This document shows positions 10,360 through 20,065 of a stretch of 64,000 bases of DNA, piece after piece. A model generated the notes under the pieces. That model did not search any database. It had not been told where the DNA came from and was given only the letters and a program-made list of their open reading frames with translations. The position numbers and the translations under genes were made by a program. Origin of the DNA: Chaetoceros tenuissimus (Eukaryota; Bacillariophyta; Thalassiosirophyceae; Chaetocerotales; Chaetocerotaceae); the NCBI GenBank assembly GCA_021927905.1, contig BLLK01000062.1, positions 2,170,001 to 2,234,000 on the forward strand. Direction: 5' to 3'. How positions within the stretch are numbered: position 1 is the first letter of the stretch; the number at the start of each line of letters is the position of its first letter.

Positions 10360-12211
10360 CTAAGTCTCAAGAGACTGGAAGAGTTTCTCAATTTCTTCAA
10401 AATTGTCATTCTCGTCACTTTCGTCAAGATCTTTTTCATCGACCCGAACCTTGTTCTTTGTCTCCAGAGACTTGAGTCTTCGAGTTTCTCTATCTAAGAT
10501 CGAAGCAAGAATTGTTTTCTCGTCCTTTTGAGGTTGAGACAAAGAGTGAGATACTTCATGAAGAGTTACTGTCCCATTACTATCCCCTACAGCTACTAAT
10601 TTTCCTTTCTCTTCAAGTGCAATAGAAGACAATGGTCGATCACCAATCTTGATTTTGAATTCAGGTTCATTTTGACGGTGAAGAAGATCCCATACAGTCA
10701 TTGTACCGGTAGTATTGACAGTGTAGAATACTCCAGCGCGAGTAGGAGACCAACAAGCACCAGTCAAATAGCTGTTGTTGTAGGAAGTGTTTATGATTGG
10801 ACTCTTGACGTCTTCTGCCCAAACTTTTGTAGTCCAGTCTCCAACACTAAGGAAGAACTTGTTATGAATCGGATTGCGATAAATGGAATGAACTGGTCCA
10901 TGATGTTTGCTTCCAGGACCCTCATCGTACATGGAGACTCCATTGTTGAGCTTTCTATTTCTAAGATTTATGGATGCTATGGTACCTTGCTCAGTTCCAA
11001 CCAAATATTTTGTAGGTCCTGCCTCAGAGTTGTACTCGAGACAACTTCCACCCAAAAGGACGCTTTTATTCTTTGCATCGGGATAAAGACTGATAGAGTC
11101 AAGAGGTTCGATCAAATTTCTAGTGTCCCACCACATCATCTTTCCATCTGTTGAAACAGACGCAGCTTGGTGACCTGTTTTGGAAGAAATCCAAAAGACG
11201 TCGCTAACCGGATCATGGTGAGAGTTCTCTAGAGTTGATGTGGCTAAAGGTAAACATGAACCAGTGCTTCCATTTGGTTTTCTAATGTCAAAGTAAGTGA
11301 TTTGACCGTTGTAGCATCCTCCAACAAGTGTATCACTATTTTTGGGATTAAAACGAAGTGAAGTCAAATGAGAAGATGGACTTAGCTCTACAAGAGGCCT
11401 ATTAGAGTTTGAAATGTCCCAAATGTAGGACTGAAGTAGTGGGTTTTAAAAGAACATTCAAGTTAGCTTCACATGAAAAATTCATCAAGATTCGGTTCAA
11501 ATGAAAATCTCATCGAGGTTCGAAAAGTAGACTTACAGACATTGAGAGATTTGGATCACCAAGTCTCTCATCTTGAAAATTCGTGATTGAATATGAAACT
11601 GCAATCTTGGATGTAGTGCTCTCAGTGTGCCAATCGATGGAAGTTGCTGCTCGCTTGACTTTGCTTGGATCGCGAAATACTGCCAGTCCTTTTGCCGAGG
11701 GTGGTCCAGAACTATGTTCATAAGTCTTGTTTTCAAAGTAATGCTCGTAAATATCGACAGTATTGTTTTGCTTCATACATCTTTCGACAACTGGTACCAG
11801 CTTTCTCAAAGCATGGAGGTATGCATCATCTTTCTCTGCCTTCTTGCGGAATCGAGTGACATCTGACTGCTCTTGGAAGTCAACATCCTTCGGCCATCCT
11901 CCTTCCGTGTGGCACATGCTTGTATTCTTGGTAACCACACTATCAGTATTGACATAGGTTTCACTCATCACTGGAATAGTGGAGACGCACTTGTCGGTAC
12001 TTTTCTTTAGAACGTAATGGTCATCGTATTCATCTGAAGGAAGAATCGATTCAAGAATCTGTGTCTCTCCATTTGAGAAGTTGCAAGGTTTGCCAAACTC
12101 GGACCTTAGCTTAGTGTAAACATAAGCGACCTGTTGCAATTTCAAATGATTGGTTAATGTGAGAAAGCAATTTTACAGCTAGTATTATTCACTTGATCAC
12201 GTTACCTCCAT
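10360..12211 (-). CDS. DNAI2: Axonemal outer-arm dynein intermediate chain 2
   Basis: Three exons, 12211-12206, 12130-11537 and 11430-10360, give 556 residues. The first exon codes only Met-Glu. Splicing to VAYVYTKLRSEFGKPCNF reproduces the conserved N-terminus of human DNAI2 (ME-VYVYVKKRSEFGKQCNF). Later matches include EGGWPKDV, TRFRKKAEKD, CMKQNNTVDIYEHYF, VFRDPSKVKRAAT, SYIWDIS, LVGGCYNGQI, STDGKMMWWD, VGTEQG and LSVGDWTTKVW. The C-terminal part is a WD40 propeller. DNAI2/IC69 sits at the base of the outer dynein arm and is needed to assemble it in motile flagella. The protein is shorter at the C-terminus than human DNAI2, lacking most of the Glu-rich tail. Its presence implies a flagellated life stage. 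Confidence 0.95.
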
Positions 12212-13453
12212 TTTCTAATGAAAAACATGAACCACGCTCTAAAAAATCAAAATCAAATGAAAGGTAAAACTTTTTAATAAAAATTTCAATTATTTTTAGA
12301 AAAGTTTGAAATTTGCTAAACTTGGTACTAAGTTCTAAGTGATTACTGTTCTTTGCCTTTCCAGGAAGAAGTGTTGTGATATTTACGGTGTTTTCATGGG
12401 TACTATTGACATCCACACACATTCGCATTATATTCACAAAGCGATTCAATATTTCACTTATTCATTCCTAAGCAGCCACCTTCTCGTGAAACCGAAGGGT
12501 ATAGTCTCGAATCCTACATAATCAACTGATGAGATCTCCTACGATATCGATATCTTGCAAAAACTTCAAATAAAAGTAAGAATTAGTAAAGATGATGAAA
12601 ATCAAAATAGTAGGTTCAGATTCAAAAAGATGTACGTTCTACGGTTATCTCCCGTTGCGTAATTGCGCCAGAGCGCTGACGCCCAGGAGTGGGAATGTAG
12701 ATCCGGTCTAGTGGAGTGCGTCAGGACGAACCCGAACAAGCTCTCAACACTTTTCCTTCTGCTATAGAGCTTTCTGCTGTCGCTTTTACCTCATGGTGGA
12801 TCCGAAAGGATCATTCAGCGCGAATGCAAGTGGTGCAGCTGACATCCGTAGTATGTTACTGTGATTACGGGCGCTGACCGAGCTCATGGTTACAAATCAT
12901 ACAGGATAGATTTCAAACTAGAGTGGAACTTACTTGATTTCTAAGAAGATCATTTTTCTCAGTTTTTGATCATGTACGTATGCCAAGATGTAGAAAGCTA
13001 CTTTTGATACTCTTGGCCTGAATTCTTGCAATTTGCAGAAACCCTCAAAAAGAGGATGTAAGAGAATCCATACTGTTTCTTTTTGTATAACGTTTCTCAA
13101 TCAGAACCACATCCTAACTCCGTCATTACAAAACTGCATTTTTAATTTTTATGAGGAAAGCTGGAAATGTGATGGAAAGATGAGATGGAAAATGGATGGT
13201 TGACAATCCCTCACAGCCAACCATTTCGATGGACTAGGAAAGATATTCGCGCAAAAATTGCACAACGTTTATTTTCCCGTCATTTTTCTATTTTTAGTTT
13301 TTGTTTTTCTAATAAATTACAATATGATCCCTATGGAATATGAATCATGTCTTCAAATTATAACAAATATTCATCCCTTTTTAAACTATAAATATATATC
13401 TTGAAAGAATAGCAAACCTTGATTTTATTTCATTTTTTATTACTGGCGATTCT
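12212..13453. other. intergenic, 1.2 kb, with a GC-richer patch
   Basis: No supported gene. The part at about 12640-12900 is visibly more GC-rich and lacks the A/T runs of its surroundings. It shows neither an open frame nor a tRNA or rRNA signature that I can recognise. The rest is AT-rich. Confidence 0.45.
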
Positions 13454-14425
13454 TTAGTCATTTTTATACAAAACTTTGTCAGCGACAAAAGCTCCAATAG
13501 GAGCACCAACAATCGGAGCAAGAACATAAACCCACCATCCTTGCATCGCAATTCCTTTCCATCCCGCCAAAAGTGCTACAATTCTTGGTCCAAAATCACG
13601 TGCAGGATTGAATCCAGCCTGAGTAAGAGGTGCAATTACTGAAATAAGAGATGCCACAGTTGCACCAATGAGTGGAGGTATCATGAATGAGTTTTTCGCA
13701 GTAGTTTCATTCTTTTCATTTGTCAATGCAAAAATAATGAATGCAAGAAATGCTGTTCCATATGCTTCAGCGAAAAAGGCTGTAATCCAATTGGACACAC
13801 TCCAATACTCTCCAAACGCTGCAGCTGACTTTACACTTTCAGCTGTACCTCTCACAATTGAAGATGCCGCTTCAAAACTTGCAATACTTTCTCTAAACAG
13901 AGCAAAGTTAACTCCAGCAGCGGCAACTGCCCCTGAAACTTGTGCGACAATGAATGGAATAACCTTTTTCCACTCAAAATCTCTTACTGCTGCAAATGCC
14001 AACGTAATTGCAGGATTCAAATGAGCACCACTAATTGCAGCTGTAGAACTGATTGCTACTGTCACAGCAATAGCCCATACTGCGGCAATTTGCCATAGAC
14101 CAACTTGAGCAGCTTTATATATTGCTGCACATACAGTTCCACAGCCAATTTGAACAATGATGAAAGTGCCAATGAATTCAGCAATCATTTCTTGTGCTAG
14201 AGTGGGGTATGATTTCAAACTTCCATCACCGCCTGCCATGTGGAGGCGATCAAGAGTTGTTTGAGATTTCTTTGGTTGAAAATGGTTTCTTTGCTCCGAA
14301 TGAAATGTTTGAGATCGAAATAGAGCAGAATTAGTGGCTCTTGTTCTTTTGGACTCTATTGAAAATCCAGATGCACTTGAGATTGCAAGTAGGAGCGTAA
14401 AAAGAGCGGGAATTCCTAACTTCAT
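13454..14425 (-). CDS. Aquaglyceroporin-type channel with N-terminal presequence
   Basis: A single exon of 323 residues. About 70 N-terminal residues precede the channel: a hydrophobic signal (MKLGIPALFTLLLAISSASGFSIE) and a Ser/Arg/Lys/Gln-rich stretch, the layout of a diatom plastid presequence with an SGF-type motif. The major intrinsic protein domain follows with both half-helix signatures, SGAHLNPAIT near residue 136 and GFNPARDFGPR near 272, and six hydrophobic helices. The Asp after the second NPAR is typical of glycerol-conducting GlpF-type members, whereas water-selective aquaporins usually lack it. The likely role is facilitated passage of glycerol, water or similar small solutes, perhaps across a plastid-associated membrane. 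Location is inferred from the presequence; a signal peptide for another endomembrane is possible. Confidence 0.9.
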   Translation of the reverse strand: MKLGIPALFTLLLAISSASGFSIESKRTRATNSALFRSQTFHSEQRNHFQPKKSQTTLDRLHMAGGDGSLKSYPTLAQEMIAEFIGTFIIVQIGCGTVCAAIYKAAQVGLWQIAAVWAIAVTVAISSTAAISGAHLNPAITLAFAAVRDFEWKKVIPFIVAQVSGAVAAAGVNFALFRESIASFEAASSIVRGTAESVKSAAAFGEYWSVSNWITAFFAEAYGTAFLAFIIFALTNEKNETTAKNSFMIPPLIGATVASLISVIAPLTQAGFNPARDFGPRIVALLAGWKGIAMQGWWVYVLAPIVGAPIGAFVADKVLYKND

Positions 14426-15945
14426 GGTTAGTTGTTTCTTGGTTACTTCAATTCAAGGGATGATGAATCTATTGAATCTTAACACGTAGTTATTAGTTCA
14501 AGTGTCAGTGGTGAGTGCTGAGCGATGTGCAATCCAATGGCATCTAAGGGCACCCTTCGATAGCCAATTATCAAAGTGAACAAAAAGATCTTCCATTTTA
14601 GCTAGGCTTCTCATTAGTTCCCACTCCCACGGACGGCAAGAATTGGGGGGAAGCAACATCCCCGTAGACACGTACAAGTTATACCAGAATAAATGGCCTA
14701 TTGCTTCATAGCCACCAATTTTTACACGATGTGAAAAATACAAGATGGGACTTAACTCGTTCAACTCAACGATAAAAAGTTAATTAACTTTCAAAATTTG
14801 ATAGTTGCGAGTGCATAACTCGTCTGAAATGTATTATCTAGCGACGGCAAGCTGTACATGTATTCATTACTAACATATCTGTATACTTGTGGCTCGCCGT
14901 CGCTGGATATTGACTATAAAAAATGTTATGGCTCACTGTGATAGCTGCTTCATGACGAAAGAAGGGTAAAAGAATTCGGTCTTTCAAGCTGTATGTATTG
15001 CAACTTCAATTTGCTAAATACAGGTACCAATTGATCATGTAGGGAATATCCATCGCTCATATGATTACAGTTTTAGTATTAGGTTGTAGAAAAACAAATA
15101 TGATTACTATATATCATTCCATGATTTAGGAACTCCTCTAGCGGCCGCCCAATGAGTCTATTCAGAAACAAAAGACTACTTTGAAAGCTTTTACAAATGC
15201 AAAGGAGACAGAATAGTTGATGAATATGGTTAAGCCGAAAGAATATGATTGAATTCAAAATAGTTACCAGCAAGATCAAGTTTCTTGACATCACAAGCAA
15301 AGGCGTAAATATTCGTTTCTCTTCTGGCACTCTTGGAGAAAACGGCAAAGACAACTGCAGCATATACAAACAAAATTGTTGCAGCAAATAAAATTCTATC
15401 TAATACGAGAATAAAAAATCTTCATTCAACTTTGTTTAACATCTTTGTAAATTAAGTAAACCAAAACTATGTATTGCACTCGTCTGTTGTTGAATGAACT
15501 TGCTCGCCACCATTTTATATTACAACAAAGTTGAACATTTTCGAAATTGCAAATAGATATTATTGAATTTTTGCGTTACATATGCTTTAGAGATGGAAAA
15601 ATGAGAAACAACATGAGGAAACAGAACGAAATGGTGAGCTATTGAAAATCAAAGAAATTAACAATGAAACGACATTGTACAATGTGACGGATAAATGGCC
15701 TAAATATCGTCAAATAGAGATATTTTAGCCCATTTATTGGGGGATTTAGCTTTGTTAGGAGATGTAACGGCTTGCCGTCCGTGTCCGTCCTCCTCCAAGA
15801 AGAAGTGAACCAACCGAACCTTCACGTTTCACGTTATCTGTGCCTCATAAAAACGTAATTAGACCGACAATTATCACCCTATTGACCATTGTTCGGATCT
15901 TTATCCCAATTCACAGATACAAGTAGAGAGATTCGTAAAGAAACT
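14426..15945. other. intergenic, 1.5 kb
   Basis: No supported gene. Open frames here begin at TTG and show no domain. An imperfect inverted repeat at 14835-14909 is listed separately. The gap separates the divergently transcribed channel and kinase genes. Confidence 0.45.
14835..14909. repeat. Imperfect 18-bp inverted repeat
   Basis: TATCTAGCGACGGCAAGC at 14835-14852 is the reverse complement of 14892-14909 at 16 of 18 positions. The two arms are separated by 39 bases. The element stands in a gene-free stretch, so it could be a structured transcript or a small foldback element. Confidence 0.55.
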
Positions 15946-17785
15946 ATGGGTAACGAGAGTTCCTCACTCCGAAAGAGTAGATCCAAGAAGAAGAATCAGA
16001 ATCACTCTTCTGAGAATAGCGCACCTAATGGAAAGAAAGATGAAACATCCAGGAAAAACAAGAAGTCTGCTCCAAAGATGGAATTGAGTGCAGATACCTT
16101 TTCTCGTCAAGTTCCATCTCGTAGATCGTATGTGAATGATAAGTATGATCCAGTCATGATCACAGACGAGTTGTCGAACGTAAAAGAGCGGTATCATATA
16201 AACCCAAAGGAGTAAGTCCGAAAAAATATGTTTTCCCCTTTATCTTTGAAAGGATAATATCTCATCATTGCAATTCAAATATAGAATTGGTCATGGTCAC
16301 TATGGTGTTGTCCGTAAGTGTATGGATCGCAAAACAAAGGAGTGGTTTGCAATCAAGTCCATCAGAAAGAGTAAAGTGAATAAGATCGAAGTTCTCAAAC
16401 GTGAAATTGAGATCTTAAAAGAAGTTAATCATCCAAATATTATTAGATTGATTGAGGTTCATGAAGACACAAAGTACCTTCACTTAATCACTGAACTGTG
16501 CACAGGAGGAGAACTTTTTGATAGGATTATTGCAAAAACCCAAAGTCCAGAAGGTCACTTTTCGGAGAAAGACGCGGCAAACCTAATTCGTTGTATATTA
16601 GATGCTATAGCTTATTGTCACGATGAGAAGCAGATTGTTCATCGTGATCTCAAGCCGGAGAATTTCTTGTTTGCTTCAAATGCGGATGATGCACCTGTGA
16701 AGATTATTGACTTTGGTCTTTCTCGACATGAGGTCAACCCTGGAAGCCTAATGAAAACAAAGGTTGGAACTCCATACTATGTTGCTCCTGAAGTATTGAA
16801 GAGAAAGTATACCAAATCTTGTGACATTTGGAGTATCGGTGTGATTACATATATTCTCTTGGTAAGTAGTCTTGGAAACGAGTGATGTAGATCGTTCAGC
16901 ATTCATTCTTTCTCACACTGTTTTGTCCTTTGAATACACAGTGCGGATATCCTCCATTCTATGGTGATAGTGACAATCAAATCTTTGATTCAGTAAGAGC
17001 AGGCAAGTTCGATTTTCCAAGTCCTGAATGGGATTCAGGTGAGTTCGATAGAATTGAGATGAATTTTTACTCTTGAAAAAAATGATTTTTGAAATTCACC
17101 GTCTTTCCAAAATATTGTAGTGTCGGATGATGCAAAAGATTTTATATGCGCATTATTGAAAAAGAATCCTTCAGATAGACTAACAGCATCACAGGCACTT
17201 CAGCATAGTTGGATCACTGTCTACGCTAACAACACGGATCCTCGTGCTGATCTTCGTCACGGCAAAAGGCGCAGTCAGCTCTTTACTCAATATATGGGTA
17301 TGCAAAAGCTCAAGAAAGCTGCTTTGGGATACATTGCAACTCATCTCACTCCTGCGGAAGTTGGAAATCTAGGCGAAATATTCAAGTCTATCAATTTGGA
17401 CAAAGACGGATCCATGTCACTTAAAGATTTGGATTCAGCACTAACTGCAGAGAATTTCTCGCCTGATCTTCTTCAAAGACTGAGAAATCTTCGAGAAGAT
17501 TTGTCTTTGACTGGAGATGAAAGATTGAATTGGAAAGATTTCCTCGCGGCAATGATGGACAAGAGTCTTCTGATGAAAGAGGACAAAATTAGAATGGCAT
17601 TTGATCATTTCAGAAAGGTACCAGATAACACAATCGACAAGGCAGAACTAATTAGTGTATTAGGTGGAGAAGTTGCCACGAAGGAAATCATAGACTTGGA
17701 GAAAATTGACGGTGACCAGATTTCATATGAAGATTTCAAAGGGGTTTTGACTGGTTCATTTACAGAAAATGCTCTAGAAAGTTGA
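15946..17785 (+). CDS. Calcium-dependent protein kinase (CDPK)
   Basis: Four exons, 15946-16211, 16285-16861, 16942-17038 and 17121-17785, give 534 residues. The chosen ATG gives MGNESSS, an N-myristoylation-type start. A basic, Ser-rich N-terminal segment precedes the kinase domain (about 90-350). Visible motifs are the glycine loop GHGHYGVV, AIK lysine near 113, HRDLKPEN, DFG in IDFGLSRHE, and the activation-loop end GTPYYVAPEVL. An autoinhibitory-junction-like segment (GMQKLKKAALGYIATHL) leads to the EF-hand region. The first loop (NLDKDGSMSLKD) keeps most ligands, but the next three are poor. CDPKs couple Ca2+ rises to phosphorylation. The last 157 bp are tandemly duplicated beyond the stop. 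The weak EF-hands make strong Ca2+ dependence uncertain. Confidence 0.93.
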
Positions 17786-17945
17786 AGTAATCGACAAGGC
17801 AGAACTGATTAGTGTATTAGGTGGAGAAGTTGCCACGAAGGAAATCATAGACTTGGAGAAAATTGACGGTGACCAGATTTCATATGAAGATTTCAAAGGG
17901 GTTTTGACTGGTTCATTTACAGAAAATGCTCTAGAAAGTTGAAGT
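17632..17945. repeat. 157-bp tandem duplication of the CDPK 3' end
   Basis: Bases 17632-17788 are repeated at 17789-17945 with a single difference (CTAATT versus CTGATT). The first copy encodes the last 51 codons and stop of the kinase; the second lies after the stop codon. Because 157 is not a multiple of three and a stop intervenes, the second copy is untranslated. It ends 28 bases before the stop codon of the convergent VDE-related gene. Confidence 0.95.
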
Positions 17946-17972
17946 AACATGCTCATTATTAATCATGACAAA

Positions 17973-19628
17973 TCATTTAGTGTTTTGTTGTTTCTTCTTG
18001 GCTAAAATGTCTCTGCGGTAGAAATCTAGTGGGGGAGGACCAGCATCAATGTAACCAGCGCTGTTTTCATCATTATCTACAACAAATAACTCCCAAGGTT
18101 GGATACCACAAGATCTGAGTTTATCGTAGATCGCCCCTCTCTCAGATTCCGGTGGCAATGATCCATCTGCTGTGCAAAGAAGACCTCCAATATATTGTTG
18201 TCCAACAGCAGTTGCTGCTCCAGAATAATGAAATATGATGTAAGATAGATCGTCAGCAACATCAACCAGCGTCCAGAATTCATTTGATGTCACTCCATTA
18301 TCAAGAACGCTGAAGTAAAATGTGCCTACTGTCGGTCCATCTCTTACACGATAATGACGCTTTGCCCAAACATTGCGACCATCAATGGTTTCGACACGAA
18401 ACACAGGGTCATACCACATATCCTTTTTATTGACACTCTCGTAAAAGATTTGGTTTTGAGAAGGAAACTGGTCGTAGGAAACATTTGCACCCCCACATAC
18501 TTTCCAGCTAATGTCTGTCCTTTTGCTTTCCTTCAGGGCAAGCTCGTCATCTAAATGACCTACCAATATAGCTCTAGCCATCTGCTGCGTTAAGGGCTTC
18601 CCTTGGAATGTTTTCATTGGTGTGACCTTTGGATATTGGGGGATCTTTGCATCACAATTAAATATGTTGTGCTTTTGCAAGATACAGAAAGAAAAGTCTT
18701 TCAAAAGCTCTGATTCGTAGGAAACAATGGTTCTATATGAAGCTACTTGATCTCTTGTATCAATTGCAGTCAAAGCATCTAAACATTTCTTGCATTGCTC
18801 ATCAGCAACGCATTTAGCAATACAATCACCACAATTTGATACCATGCTAACAAATTCTTCTGCGTTTTTCAGCGGTCCTTTCTCCCAAGTCGCGTCGATG
18901 CTATATTTTACCCAATCAATTTCATGTCCAGAATATTGGTTAAAGAACAACATCAAAGCGACAGTGAAATCGTCGGTTGTCCAACGATCAAACAAAGAAA
19001 GCATTTGTTCTTCCATACGCTTTGCACTTGCATCATTTGTCCAAGGAAGGGCTGTGCTGAATGATGGTGACTCTGGATCAAAACTCGCGCAAATAGGGTT
19101 GAAATCTTTTGCACATTCAAGTGCGTAGTGGCAAATATTCTTTCTTTCAGAACTCTTTCGTTCAGTGAAAATGTCAGAAAGAAATGACAGCTCTGTCTCT
19201 CGATTCATATTGAATGCAATCAAAACATCTGTGTCAATAAGTGCATCTTTGATGGATTCAAAAACTCTCTCCTCTTCTGGTAAGGTCATTACTTTTGCTT
19301 GGATCTTTCCATCTGAAAACCAAAGTGCCTTTTGTGTTAGATGGTGCGTGGCTTCCAACAAACCAGCTCTTCCCACTGGCGAATAATATCCAAACCGAGA
19401 CTGCAACTCATCAGCATCATGAGGCACAAGGAAGATTGCATTTCCAATAACTTTCGATAAATCAATCGACGATGTGACTTCGCTCTCAACTGCAGAAAAC
19501 AATTTGCTTTCAATTGTTGGTACCCCAGATCTTTGTTTTGGTCCTACTATTACCCATGCCGAAGTGATGGACAACAGAAAATTGAAGCACATCAATGCAC
19601 ATAACCCTATCTTTAGCTTAGGTGGCAT
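17973..19628 (-). CDS. VDR: Violaxanthin de-epoxidase-related protein
   Basis: A single exon of 551 residues from ATG 19628. The N-terminus (MPPKLKIGLCALMCFNFLLSITSAWVIVG) is a signal peptide ending in a SAW motif, consistent with plastid import. A Cys-rich segment (NCGDCIAKCVADEQCKKCLDAL, CILQKHNIFNCDAKIP) precedes a lipocalin-like domain. That domain carries SWKVCGGANVSYDQFPSQNQIFY, MWYDPVFRVET, WAKRHYRVRDGP, FYFSVLDNGV and ADDLSYIIFHYSGAA. These match the plant VDR branch better than VDE itself. A long Cys-poor N-terminal part (about 30-290) is extra relative to plant VDE. VDE converts violaxanthin to zeaxanthin in the thylakoid lumen, and diatom VDL enzymes act in fucoxanthin synthesis. 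The substrate of the VDR branch is not settled. Confidence 0.85.
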   Translation of the reverse strand: MPPKLKIGLCALMCFNFLLSITSAWVIVGPKQRSGVPTIESKLFSAVESEVTSSIDLSKVIGNAIFLVPHDADELQSRFGYYSPVGRAGLLEATHHLTQKALWFSDGKIQAKVMTLPEEERVFESIKDALIDTDVLIAFNMNRETELSFLSDIFTERKSSERKNICHYALECAKDFNPICASFDPESPSFSTALPWTNDASAKRMEEQMLSLFDRWTTDDFTVALMLFFNQYSGHEIDWVKYSIDATWEKGPLKNAEEFVSMVSNCGDCIAKCVADEQCKKCLDALTAIDTRDQVASYRTIVSYESELLKDFSFCILQKHNIFNCDAKIPQYPKVTPMKTFQGKPLTQQMARAILVGHLDDELALKESKRTDISWKVCGGANVSYDQFPSQNQIFYESVNKKDMWYDPVFRVETIDGRNVWAKRHYRVRDGPTVGTFYFSVLDNGVTSNEFWTLVDVADDLSYIIFHYSGAATAVGQQYIGGLLCTADGSLPPESERGAIYDKLRSCGIQPWELFVVDNDENSAGYIDAGPPPLDFYRRDILAKKKQQNTK

Positions 19629-20065
19629 TTTTGCTGAGAATTGAAGAATGTTCAATATTTATTGAAGTAATGATGGAGATGAAATAGGCATGTAGTACAA
19701 ATGGAAGGTGATGATGACCATCAACAACAACACAGCAACACAGCAAGAAAAGGATGACGCAGCAATGGATTCCAAAAGACATGCTGAGATTGGTATGAAA
19801 AGTACGTACGTATAAGATCCTATTTAAGAGGACAGAGGGACCGCTTTGTTTTTGCGCGATGTGTCATCTTCTTGGATTAGTGGAAGAAGAGTCCGTCATT
19901 GCCAAACAAAAGCTACAAATGCATCATTCTCATATGATAGGGAGAGAATTCACACTTGATGTGTTATGTGTGAGCTGCTTGTCAGAACACGGTTATGTAG
20001 AATTCACATTCTTCGTCATTGTTCAACGTTTCCTAAAAATTACAAATACGTAATGATCAACATCA
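19629..20065. other. intergenic, shared upstream region of two divergent genes
   Basis: 437 bp between the start codons of the VDE-related gene and the next plus-strand gene. It probably carries both promoters. No repeat or RNA gene was seen. Confidence 0.5.

Noticed and set aside
12480-12520. Possible tRNA T-arm-like sequence (TCTCGAATCC)
   Set aside because: No matching acceptor stem, anticodon arm or D-arm around it.
14498-14764. 88-codon minus-strand frame between the channel and kinase genes
   Set aside because: Starts at TTG, no domain, no upstream splice site that I could join.
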